Positions 45,933 through 60,470 of a DNA stretch of 64,000 bases are shown here, one piece after another (positions within the stretch are counted from its first letter, which is position 1; every line of letters begins with the position of its first letter). Origin of the DNA: Prunus persica. Lineage: Eukaryota; Streptophyta; Magnoliopsida; Rosales; Rosaceae. A model generated the notes under the pieces. The model was not told the origin of the DNA, did no database searches, and worked only from the letters and a program-made list of their open reading frames with translations. The translations under genes were made by a program, and so were the position numbers. The stretch covers positions 13,499,507 to 13,563,506 of the forward strand of contig NC_034015.1 of assembly GCF_000346465.2 (NCBI RefSeq), read 5' to 3'.

Positions 45933-47039
45933 TCCTCGTAACTCCGGCCACCGGCCACGGCTGTGGACAGGGCCGGTACCAAAATGACCGGGGCGTCGTC
46001 GTCTTCCAGCCCCAGCCGTCTCCCGCCTCCAGCCGCCGCGGTTTCGCCGAAAAATGGAGAAGAAGCGGCCGGCGTCGTCCGATCTTCGCCGCCGTCGATC
46101 TCCCTCCTCCGGCCACCAAATCCGACGAGCAAGGTATGGTTTCTCACCTACTTTTCATGCTCTAGCTGATGGTTGGGTAGGATTAGATCGATTCTTAGCG
46201 TAGACAATTCGATTTTCGAATTGAAATTCGGCCGGTTTTGAGATCGCGATTCCGGCCACTTCCGGTCAGTTTTTGGGGTAGGTCCAAGAACAAAAGTGGC
46301 TCCAAATAGGGTGTTATACCTAGGGTAGGAATTTGGAGCCATGGTTTTGAGATTTTCCGGCGAAGCGTTATCGCTTTGGGCACCCACTCGCTGCCGGCGA
46401 GTGCAGCGGCTCGTGGGCACTGTAGAAAAAGTAGCACTGTGTCTCGATGAGATCCTTAGGTTGTCACGAGTGCGTAGGATTTCACGGATCTCAATTCGAA
46501 CGTCGTTTGACTATCGAACGGACGATCGCATATTGTGCATTATCCGAATTCGATAGGTTGGGACCGTTGGATGGTCCCAAATTTAATATATGATAATCTA
46601 GGTATTTCTAGGATCGTGTAGGAATTCACAGATTGTGAATTGGAGCCCCGAATGTTCCGAATAATAATTTAAAGTTTTTATTTTATATTAACTGTCGGAT
46701 CGTGCGATCGTGAGCTATCCGACCGTCCGATCTGAACCAAACTTGCAGGACAAGTGTCCTATACCTGGTAGAACCCATAGGGACTTTCGGATCGGAAATT
46801 TGAGGTCGTGAGCTCCGCAGGTCCGTTTGACCCTTGGTTGACCATGAGTCTCCCGGAGTAATCCCACCTGCTAGATTATGGTGGAGGGTTACACGATAAT
46901 AGAATTGGTACATATATAAGTATAATTATATATGTTTGTACAATGGTACAAAAGAGTCTAGAATGTCAATTTGGAGTGCTATACGCACTACCTTAGGTAC
47001 CTCCCCGGATTTTGGTTTCATTACAAGTACCATAAAGTG

Positions 47040-47610
47040 AAAGTTAGGTCCCACGTGGCGTAGGTTATCCGGCGTGTGGACAGGCCCCATACGTGGCGTT
47101 GGTTGTACCGGCGTATGGGGAGATTTGTAATATGATGCTCAGGTCTCACGTGGCGTAGGTTATCCGGCGTTGAGACAGGCCCCATACGTGGCGTTGGTTG
47201 TACCGGCGTATGGGGAGATATTGTGATATTGTGTTGAGGCCGCACGTGGCGTAGGTTATCCGGCGTGTCGACAGACCCCATACGTGGCGTTGGTTGTACC
47301 GGCGTATGGGGAGATTTGTGATATGATGTTGAGGTCCCACGTGGCGTAGGTTATCTGGCGTTGGGACAGGCCTCATACGTGGCGTTGGTTGTACCGGCGT
47401 ATGGGGAGATATGTGATGTGATGTGCAGGTCTCACGTGGCGTAGGTTATCCGGCGTTGAGACAGACCCCATACGTGGCGTTGGTTGTACCGGCGTATGTG
47501 GAGATATTATGATAGTATGGCATGGTCGCACATGGCGTAGGTTATCCGGCGTGTTGACAGGCCCCATACGTGGCGTTGGTTGTACCGGCGTATGGGGAGA
47601 TTATATGAAA
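47040..47610. repeat. Tandem array, six units of about 95 bp, hairpin-forming
   Basis: The marker GTACCGGCG begins at 47104, 47200, 47295, 47391, 47485 and 47582. Each unit has the two half-repeats seen in copy 3. First-half stems vary but stay paired: GTCTCACG with CGTTGAGAC (47143-47150, 47168-47176) and GTCCCACG with CGTTGGGAC (47334-47341, 47359-47367). Confidence 0.9.
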
Positions 47611-48181
47611 TCAAGAGAAATGCAATAAGGTATCGCCCAAGTCTGGCATTGGGTTTTATGGAAGAACTACGTGTGGCTTGATCCCTCAAGGAGGGTACGT
47701 AGGCAGCCTAAGGTTATTAGGTGCAGCCGCAGACTAAATGTTAGTCATAATTTATATTTGAATTGTTTGGTAGTTGGCTGAGAATTATTGGAAGGCCGAA
47801 GGCCATTTATGTGAATTGCATGAAATTATATTGTGCATGCTGCCAGTTGTGAATATTAAATGCGTTTTTATGCAGGTTGTAATTTTGGGAAATATCCAAT
47901 TTATAGGGGAGACTCTGCCGAAATTTCGGCAGGAAGTCTCGGTCTTTAGTAAGAGGGCCTGGCATCGGGATGATGTCGGGAATTCCAAAGGGTTCGCCTC
48001 GGGTTTTGAAAAATTCGGGGCGGGTCCTTTCAAACACTACCTGCCTACATTTGATGATATGCACATGAGGGTCATACAACGCTTTAGAAACAATACTTTG
48101 AGCCATAAAATATCGTTCTTGCCAGACAACTACTTCAATATGCTCCTCATTTGAGAAACAGTAAAATGTGGTGCATTTTTT

Positions 48182-48182
<1 letters not shown>

Positions 48183-48231
<49 letters not shown>
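48183..48231. repeat. (GA)n microsatellite
   Basis: About 24 GA units between solo LTR copy 4 and the F-box exon fragment. Confidence 0.9.
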
Positions 48232-48232
<1 letters not shown>

Positions 48233-48239
48233 AACCTAG

Positions 48240-48433
48240 ACTGTAACTTAGTTCAGGTTTATGGAAGAGTGAGTAAATGTCAGAGTCTATGTGCAAAGTA
48301 TTCAAAGTAGGTATTCCTCTCAGAAGAGAGACCATAGCTGGGACTAGGTCGTCACTCAAGCTCCCAATATGCATACCCAAATAAGAAATATTATCAAATT
48401 GTGCAGACATGGAACCTTCCTTGAACAGAACCT
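48240..48433 (-). pseudogene. Middle exon of the fifth F-box copy
   Basis: Encodes LFKEGSMSAQFDNISYLGMHIGSLSDDLVPAMVSLLRGIPTLNTLHIDSD, collinear with exon 2 of the intact F-box gene (LVRGGSMPAAPLVDICNLSLHI...LLGGMPNLNTLHI), with a usable acceptor (ATTGCAG) at its start. The first exon carrying the F-box is absent; a minisatellite and a GLR exon lie upstream instead. Confidence 0.75.
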
Positions 48434-48924
48434 GCAATAGTATAGAGGCCAACTCTTGAACAGAAAAATTATGACCACTCAAACATCCTACGAGAGAGTA
48501 GAGAAACAGAGTTGAGCAAAAAACAATATATCATCAATTACTCAAATACTCAAGGCCATATCATGCTCCTACATTCATTTGTCAAATCAATTGCTTCTTA
48601 AATTTGAGTAAGGTTTATAATTTGAGATGTGAAATTGGTATTTAGGTGACGAGGGGTAACTTTTACGATACTTAAACAAAACGCAACAATCTTCAAACAC
48701 TTTAGACCTTGACCAAGTACACTTATGACTAGTCAACTGCTAGGCATGAACAACTACAATCAAGAATACACACAGAGCATGCCACAATGTACCTGCAACT
48801 CTAGAATATTACTATTGACAACCTAGGCACTCAGAAGGACCCGTCAATCTAGGCATCCCCTATGCTAGCAACAACTATGGTGAAAGTGTGTGAAATCATC
48901 ATAATCAAGTAAACACCAAACTGC

Positions 48925-49115
48925 AGATAATGATGACTAGTCAATTAAAAGGACACAAACCCAGAATTCATACAATGACTAGTAAACCACTAAGAACACA
49001 AACCCAGAATTCATACGATTACTAGTCAACCACAATTCATACGATGACTAGTCAACCACCAAATACACAAACTCAGAATTCATACGATGACTAGTGAACC
49101 ACCAAGAACAGAAAC
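48925..49115. repeat. Minisatellite with ACTAGTCAACCAC core
   Basis: Five imperfect copies of a 24-50 bp unit containing CAGAATTCATACGATGACTAG and (A)CTAGTCAACCACCAA. It lies immediately before the dead GLR exon and may mark the recombination point that joined F-box and GLR fragments. Confidence 0.7.
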
Positions 49116-49180
49116 CCACCATTGGGAAAAACTGGGGGTCATCAACTGACCAGGCAATCCACTAAGTAGAAAAAGATTCG

Positions 49181-49561
49181 CCACTAGCAATTGACATGTA
49201 AACCGCGGTGTTGAAACTATCAGAGAAGGGGGATCTCCAAAAGATTCGTGACAAGTGGCTGATGAAAAGTGCTTGCAGTGCACAAGGAGCAAAGCAATCG
49301 GTAGACCGCCTGCCACCGAAAAGCTTTTGGGGCCTCTTTGTGCTCAGCGACATAGCTTGCTTTCTTGCTCTCCTTCTTCATGTTATTTGCCTTGTGCACC
49401 AATTCTACAGGTATTCAGATTCATGCTGTGAGAGCCCACAGTCTAGACGTCTTCGATCATTTGTTTCATTTGCAAATAAAAGGGAACAAGAAGTGAAAAG
49501 CCGACCCAAGAGAAGGAGGACTGAGAAAGCCTCAAACAAAATAGTGCATGAAACTGTTTAA
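49181..49561 (+). pseudogene. Last exon of a glutamate-receptor-like gene (fragment)
   Basis: In frame it reads KDSPLAIDM, a TAA stop (49199-49201) where family members have Ser, then TAVLKLSEKGDLQKIRDKWLM. The fourth membrane segment follows ([22 protein letters not shown]), with a basic C-terminal tail (EVKSRPKRRRTEK). It is collinear with the last exon of the GLR gene at 51687-55207 but differs from it in many places. It is the relic of a tandem GLR paralogue, and no upstream GLR exons are present. Confidence 0.85.
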
Positions 49562-51599
49562 TCAGATGACAGAGTTCTCTTTTACATCAGTATGTCTTGA
49601 AGAAACTTAATTCAGTCTATTTAATTATGAACTGATGACAAGTTAAATGAAGTAACTTGTATCAAACTCTCTCTGTGGAAGACTGATAGATATACAGGTG
49701 CCTTTGTGTTAATAACGTGCATGCGAGTGTTTTGCTTTCTTTGTTGCAACTTGCAATGGTGGTCCAAAAAGGCATTTTAATTAATTATTAATTTCCAAAA
49801 GCTCCTAGTAAATTCCAATATTCAACCTTTAACCTTCCTGTGTAAAAAACCTTGTTATGTCCTTCAGTCAAGATCAAGAACACGTCTATGCATATATGAT
49901 ATATGTAGCTATGTATGTATGTGTTTGTCTGGATAGTTTGATACTTAAATTATAATGGGTTATGTTCTTATTTGTTTTCTGCAGCACAATGGCTGGCGTT
50001 ATGTTAATGATTTGAGTTGAAATACTTGAAATGATAATCTTTCTTGCTCATTTCATTTCCCTGTGCAGCTGTGCTCCATCTCAACTGCTGGCCTTCACCT
50101 CTCAAAACGACAGACAGTGAAACTCTCTCTGCACTTTAAACCTTAAGGTTCATACTCTGTATCATGAACATATTAAAAAAAAAGTTCAAATTTTGAAAAT
50201 TTCCTAAATCAGTAGGTAACCCCTGATTCTGATCTGATCTGGTCAAAACTCAGGCTTACAACTAACTAACAATAAACTACTAAACAAAGGTTATAGCTGT
50301 CAACCATTCAAAGGTTAGAGCTTTCTGGACTGAGATTGAGACATCACACTAACTCCTCCTAGTGTAAAGTAAATATACTTACAGTTACTGGCCCTGCTTG
50401 TTGGAGATCTTATATATATTTGGCTTAAGACAGCAAATAATGTAAGCTTCATTCATTTTTACTTATGTCCTTCTTCAAGTTTACCTTATTCATATTTGTT
50501 AATGAGATATTTGTACAACTTCAAGCCATGTTTTTTTTAGTATGAGCCAGTATCTGTCTTTTGGAGCCTATTTACTTCTTCTTCTTGTTTTTGTGTGTGT
50601 TTTTATGAGAATTTTGCACCTCTCAGCTTTTAACGGTGAAGACAAAACCATTTTGCCACTGAAAATTCAGAGGTCGTCATCTCCATGTCATGGGACACGC
50701 TCTCATCACAACCAATAGTGCCTCTTTCTTTCTACCTAGTATAAATTTTCAACCCACATTATCTGCATGACAATACTATTATCTTCATTATACACCAGCA
50801 ATTTCAGAACTTTCTACTTATTATAGTCTTGGGTGTAAATGCTTGACCGCTTAGCATATAACGTTACCTCTTTGATGCATAAAGCTCTGGAGTTTATAAC
50901 ATTTTGCTTTATAAATTCCTTTCTTCTTTACTAGAAAATCCAGTTGGCCAATTTCCTGATTATACTTGTCCTTCGGGGACACCTAGGGAAATGAGTTTTT
51001 TCCCCAAAAGGGTTCTTTGGGTTCGTCACAAATGCTGTGTTACTGTTTTAATCTAGTAAGAGAAAGAAGAAATTTCTGGGTCTAGTTCTGGTTCAGTTCT
51101 TTGGATTAAGGCAATGGCTGCATTGTTAGTTGTCTTTTCATCTGGAATCAAACTTCTAAAGGTCCCTTTTTCACTGTTTTTTTTTCCCTTGCTCTAATTC
51201 TCTTTTACTGTTAAATGTTGCTAGAATATGCATATTGGTGTGAGCCCAGAATCGTGTCCGTATTAAATTTTCTTCCTTTTTCCTCAAAGTAAAAATCTTT
51301 CCTCACAAGCTGATTTTTACTTTCATTTTATGTCTGTTGTCTCTTCATGGGTCTGATTAGTTGGTAATTTAGCAGAAAACTCTAGGTTATGGGCTCAACT
51401 TATCATTTGTCTGTTTATGTTTCATGATTAGATCTATTTATTAGTGGGAATTTCTAATTATTTATCTACTTCTTGTGGAGTTTATGATGTTGAGCTTACG
51501 TGTACATACTCTTTCAGCACCTAGTTGTTCTCTTCATGTTACTGGATGAAATTCTTAGTTGCTTGCTTATTTTTCGGTGTTTCTTAACTATGCCAGTGT
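49562..51599. other. Upstream region of the GLR gene
   Basis: No gene is supported. It is T-rich from 50450 onward, which would suit a promoter and 5' UTR with an intron, but I cannot place a transcript start. Confidence 0.4.
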
Positions 51600-51686
51600 A
51601 TGAGTTTGAAGTCCAGTTGCTTCTACCGCTTTCTGGGTGGCTGGTTTGCTTCCTTTGCAAAGCAAGTTGAAAATTGGGGGTTTACG

Positions 51687-55207
<3,521 letters not shown>

Positions 55208-55559
55208 TCAGAAGTTCTGATTCAGAGCCATCCACACCAATTATAACTTCATGGGTCGTCTTCTGATATGAATTAGGTTAGAAGCTTATGCATACACAGC
55301 TCATGTCATTACATATTCAATTTCACGCTGCATTGCTCTTTTATGGGAATACTTTGACAAAGCTCTTTGTGAAGTATACCAATTTTTTAATAGAAAGATG
55401 AAGAAATTCACTAATTATTTGTGTGCTTGGTGGATAATTCTGCATGAAATGAGACCCAACCAAGAAAAGAATAAAAAACTAATAAAAAAAACTTTAAGAT
55501 CTATTCATCTCAGTGTATAATTTTTACACTGATCCTCCCTCTAGGAACAGGATCAAGCT
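55208..55559. other. Convergent 3' flanks of GLR and NRPA2-like loci
   Basis: No gene. AT-rich and contains likely 3' UTR of the GLR gene. Confidence 0.4.
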
Positions 55560-58411
55560 TCAAATACTTAGCTGGAGGGTCATTTTTATGCTCATAGCTG
55601 CTAACTCAGCAGCTAAGTATTTGAAGACATAGGGTATTGCAACTGTCTCCATCCCTTTATTCGTATCAGAAGCATGACAGAAGACCTTGGGAGTTCTTAC
55701 AGGGGGCAGTTCCTTAACTGCACGTGCAACCCGTTTCTCTGGCTTGATGGCTGAGGGTGTTAGGATGCTTCCACATGTGGAACATACAGCAGCAATGTGA
55801 TAATCAGAACATGTATGAAGCCTATCATGCAATAGATAGGCTGCCCCATGCGCAAGCAACGAGTCTCGTTCTATTTCACCAAAACATATACCTCCACCTC
55901 CCTTTCGTCCCTTAATGGGCTGGCTGGTGATCTGATCTACCATTCCAGTGGAATGAACCTGCACGCCAATTGGAGTGGCATGTAAGGAAACCGATAAACG
56001 AAATTGGAGAAATATACATGCAAAATTATACTGAGAAAATCTTAAATTTGTCTGAAACCATATGTTGTAGTCGTTGATAATAAACAGGACCAATAAAGAT
56101 CTCACATGTCAGTTCGGTTTAGAGTTAAACCCTTTAACATTTCACCAAGTTCATCAACAAGGGTTTTGGATTTTGGTTGAGTGTTTTCATTAGCCTTCTT
56201 TGAATTAGCAAACGGTCAACATATTCTCCATGCAAGCTACCTCCTTGCGACAAAAAATAAGGAAGCATCTTTGATTGTTTTCTTTTCATTGTGAAATATG
56301 ATGCACAAACTATTATTTCAAGAAGTTCAATGGACTCTGCTGTGCAATACTTTATCAAAATGCAAATTTATGTCCTAGTATTTATGCTCATCCAGTAATT
56401 AAAACTTAACTCTATAACCCAAGAGTAGCAACTAATAGTTAATTTTTATTTTCCAGAAACTTCCCAAAAATCCTGTTATCTGAATTTCCCTTTTCAGCAA
56501 CTCGATGGCAATCGAGATTTATTCACCTAAAGTCCTATTTGAACATTTCCAAATCCTAATAAACTCTCACATTTTCCCCAACCATTGCACAAATTAGCCT
56601 TCCATCACTTCATTACTGCTGCAATACAACAGTTCAGGCCACTACAGAACATAAACATCTGTACTTTGTCTACGGGGGGAGCACCAGCGATGCATTTCTT
56701 TTTGTCAATAGACTGTTAACAAATCATAAAAGGAAAATTCTTTAGGTGCTAGTACCTTTGCAGCAATCGATTCCAAGAGCATTCCTATTGCCATCCTTAA
56801 AGGAAATGCATGTGGATTGATGATAAGATCTGGACACATTCCCGTAACCTCAGAAAATGGAATATCAATATCAGGCCACAACTGGGAGCAAACACCTTTT
56901 TGTCCATGTCGGCTGCTAAACTTATCACCAATGACAGGGTTTCTAGGGTGTCAAAAGCGTATGTGCTCAAAAGAAAAGAATTTAACATAGGAAATGAAAC
57001 CCTGCAACATAAAAAGGGCATAACAAAGGAAAACCAGACAGTAAAAACATATGCTATGATGTAAAATATGAATTATGGGATAAAGAATTCTTGAATATAG
57101 ATGTAAAGACTCGACAATGACACATCAAGTAGCTTAATATTGCAATTGGGTTGTCCACTTACCTTCTGCAGATGATTCTGAAGATGCTTCTTCCCATCCA
57201 TAGTAACATAGTCAACGATAACATCCTCTGAACCTTTTTGTTTGACGGCATGTTGCTCATTATTTACCTCATTATAGATGCTATAATATTCTTCATCTGG
57301 TTTTATTGTCTGAAATTTAGCACAGAATAGAGTCAGTACATGCATACATAGGGACAGCAGTGCAGGATGTGAGAGGCAAGGCGATCGGAAAAACATGGCC
57401 GTGTAACCAGCCTCTCACATCCCACATTTGCGTGATTCCATCAATTAAATTCTCTCTGTACATGTACATTTATATATTTCTTTGTGAATTTACTCAGACC
57501 ATCATTTCCAGTTACCGTGATCCCAACTATATGGGTTCAACACAATACGGAACAAGATAATATAGACCAGAAAATAAAATTCCAGAACATGAATGCTAAC
57601 CTGACCAACACAAGGAAGCCCATCTGAATCAATTGAACGATGCCTCTCAATGTTACTTTCCATGAAATATTTCCGAGAACCATCTGACCTGCTCATTTGA
57701 TCAGACAAGTCAACTGTTTCTGTCTGCAAAACCCATCATTTGGTGAGCTAAAGAAGCACCAGTGAAAAATTAATAAAAAGCAGAGCAAATTAACGATACT
57801 TTTGGGAACATGAATGTTCATAGTGCCATCTAAAATAGACCTAAAAGATGAATAAAAAAGTTTTTTAAAAGCTATATATAGTAGTGCAGTGCAAGTGCAA
57901 CATTGCAAGAAGAAACCTGATGTATTTGTCCATGAAACATTCCACGCTCCACAGATGACTAGTTTAGAATCATGGCATCCTCCATATCATACCTAGATTT
58001 CATATGATGCTACAAATCAAAAGAAACAACTATATATATATAAGTTTTTTTCGTCTCAAGGTTTGTCACCCGGTATATGACAATACAGCAATGATTGCAT
58101 TTGTGCCGGTTGGATATTCATCGATGCAGTACTTCTTATATGCACTTGTGTGTACAATGGGAGATTGAGGGGTCTGGCAATGCCCCAGTTTTCAATTTAA
58201 TAATGAATTAGTGTGAGTAAGAAAAGCATTAAAACCATGATGAAAAGGAAACAAGTATGAGTTAGTGCAGGAAGGTAGCTCACAATCAAAATATACAAAT
58301 AAGACTAAAAGACAAGAAGATAAAAACAGAACCAACCTGAAGATGATACAACTTTTGGTCCACACTATAGCGAAGTGCTTGTAAAGAGAAGGCCGTTGTT
58401 TGTTTTGCCAT
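55560..58411 (-). pseudogene. NRPA2: NRPA2 (RNA polymerase I second subunit) 3' half, decayed
   Basis: Minus-strand exons match the family's C-terminal half in order. They are 58411-58337 (MAKQTTAFSLQALRYSVDQK), 58173-58070 ([21 protein letters not shown]), 57992-57917 (YDMEDAMILN), 57723-57601, 57309-57163, 56965-56756 ([29 protein letters not shown]), about 56241-56101 (GGSLHGEYVD) and 55957-55560 (QPIKGRKGGGGICFGEIERD...MKTLQLS-like end). Lesions: TAG at 57959-57961 replaces Lys in ILNKSS; TGA at 56951-56953 replaces Arg in RFRHPRNP; a small deletion after EYVD shifts frame. The exon holding the usual LYSGVYGTEL region is missing. A zinc ligand is changed (CHAS for CHAC) and the conserved RxGGGIRFGEMERD reads GGGGICFGEIERD. 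The 5' half is absent; tandem repeats begin at 58581. Confidence 0.88.
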
Positions 58412-58580
58412 CTACAATTCAAACGTACGTGGAAGGTAACAAATGGAACAGTAAGTAAATTGCAGAAAATAGTGTTGCAAGTTTGAAAGCAAATCTCCCA
58501 ACATTGGAGGAAACAAAAGGTTGTAAATGCTTTATAAGCATGAAACCTTAACACAAAACAAATATATATATATTTTTTTA

Positions 58581-60470
58581 AATATTAGAAAATATAAAAT
58601 TAGTTTCTTAACTTTTGTTTTTTGGCCTACTTCCTTAATTTAATATATGTAATTAAGTAATATGTTAGCCTTTTTTAATTACTTTAATTAGTGATTACAT
58701 TTTAAACAACAAATTGAATAATCAAATTAAATTAATTAACTAATCGGGTTTAATTTGAATCACAGAGCCCAAGAGCCCCAAAGCCCAAGGCTAACCTTTT
58801 CATGAATTAAAAATATATATATATATTAACCATTGAACACATAATTCTCACATATTATTGAATAAAAATGATATATACTAAAAAAAATCACCTTAATTGC
58901 TTTTAAAAATAGTATAGCCGTGCGCCTATACTTTTTTTTAAAAAAACGTGTGTTACTAGTTTGACGCGTGGCGCATAAGCGATGGACAGGTATGTATAGA
59001 TACATATATAGTATAGCCGCCCGGCTATACTAGATTCTTTTTTGAATTTTTTAAGAAATAGTATCGCCGAGCGGCTATACACATTTTCCCACTTTTTTTG
59101 TTCAAGAATAGTGTAGCCGTTCGGCTTTACTCATTCGACACGTGGCACCCATATATAGTATAGCCGTGCGGCTATACTTTCTAAAATGAAAATTAAATCT
59201 GGGATTTTTTTTTTAAAAAAAATATTAGAAAAGATAATATTAGTTTCTTAACTTTTGTTTTTTGGCCTACCTCCTTAATTTAATATATGTAATTAAGTAA
59301 TATGTTAGCCTTTTTTAATTACTTTAATTAGTGATTACGTTTTAAACAACAAATTGAATAATTAAAGTAAATTAATTAACTAATCGGGTTTAATTTAAAT
59401 CACAGAGCCCAAGAGCCCCAAAGCCCAAGGCTAACCTTTTCATTAATTTAAATATATATATATATATATATTAACCATTGAACACATAATTCTCACATGT
59501 TATTGAATAAAAATGATATATACTAAAAACAAATCACCTTAATTGCTTTTAAAAATAGTATAGCCGTGCGGCTATACTAAAAAAAAAACGTGTGCTACTC
59601 GTTTGACGCGTGGCGCCTAAGCGCTGGGCTGGTCTGTGTACATGCATATATAGTATAGCCGCCCGGCTATACTAGATTCTTTTTTAAATTTTTTAAGAAA
59701 TAGTATAGCCGCGCGGATATACTCATTTTCCCACTTTTTTTTTCAAAAATAGTGTAGCCGTTCGACTTTACTCATTCGATACGTGGCACCCATGCCTTGG
59801 CCGCGTCCCTTTATATATAGTATAGCCATGCGGCGATACTTTCTAAAATGAAAATTAAATCTGGGATTTTTTTTTTTAAAATAAAAATATTAGAAAAGAT
59901 AATATTAGTTTCTTAACTTTTGTTTTTTGGCCTACCTCCTTAATTTAATATATGTAATTAAGTAATATGTTAGCCTTTTTTAATTACTTTAATTAGTGAT
60001 TACATTTTAAACAGCAAATTGAATAATAAAATTAAATTAATTAACTAATCGGGTTTAATTTAAATCACAGAGCCCAAGAGCCCCAAAGCCCAAGGCTAAC
60101 CTTTTCATTAATTTAAATATATATATATATATATTAACCATTGAACACATAATTCTCACATGTTATTGAATAAAAATGATATATACTAAAAAAAAATCAC
60201 CTTAATTGCTTTTAAAAATAGTATAGCCGTGCAGCTATACTTTTTTAAAAAGAAAACGTGTGCTACTGGTTTGACGCGTGGTGCATAAGCGCTAGGCGGG
60301 TCTGTGTGTACATGCATATATAGTATAGCCGCCCGGCGATACTATATTCTTTTTTGAATTTTTTAAGAAATAGTATAGCCGCGCAGCTATACTCATTTTC
60401 CCACTTTTTTTTTCAAAAATAGTGTAGCCGTTCGGCTTTACTCATTCGACACATGGCACCCAGGCCTTCC
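58581..60470. repeat. Three tandem units (about 640, 665 and 585 bp) carrying GTATAGCC palindromes
   Basis: Units start AATATTAGAAAA(G)ATA at 58581, 59221 and 59886 and are collinear: GTTTTTTGGCCTAC, ATATGTAATTAAGTAATATG, CAGAGCCCAAGAGCCCC, ACACATAATTCTCACATG, then the palindromes. Fourteen imperfect copies of the 20-mer GTATAGCCGnnCGGCTATAC occur: 58912, 59011, 59061, 59111, 59158, 59558, 59653, 59703, 59752, 59820, 60221, 60323, 60373 and 60422. GACGCGTGGCGC and CGTGGCACCC recur between them. The third unit runs into the 3' end of the minus-strand gene at 60438. Confidence 0.9.

Larger units (their letters stand above)
45543..48032 (+). mobile_element. Solo LTR (2490 bp), copy 4 of 4
   Basis: TGTAACACCCCGACCCC...GCGGGTCCTTTCA with perfect 5-bp target duplications AACAC (45538-45542 and 48033-48037). 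Very similar to copy 3 throughout, including the tandem hairpin array (47040-47610, six units here). It also has an expanded CT microsatellite (about 45820-45932) interrupted by CCCGCGACC. No internal retrotransposon domain. Confidence 0.92.

Noticed and set aside
45611..46165. Open frames with long RERERE or LSLSLS stretches (also 21138-21416, 43308-43566)
   Set aside because: Produced by CT/GA microsatellites in LTRs and leaders; reading frames differ between copies.
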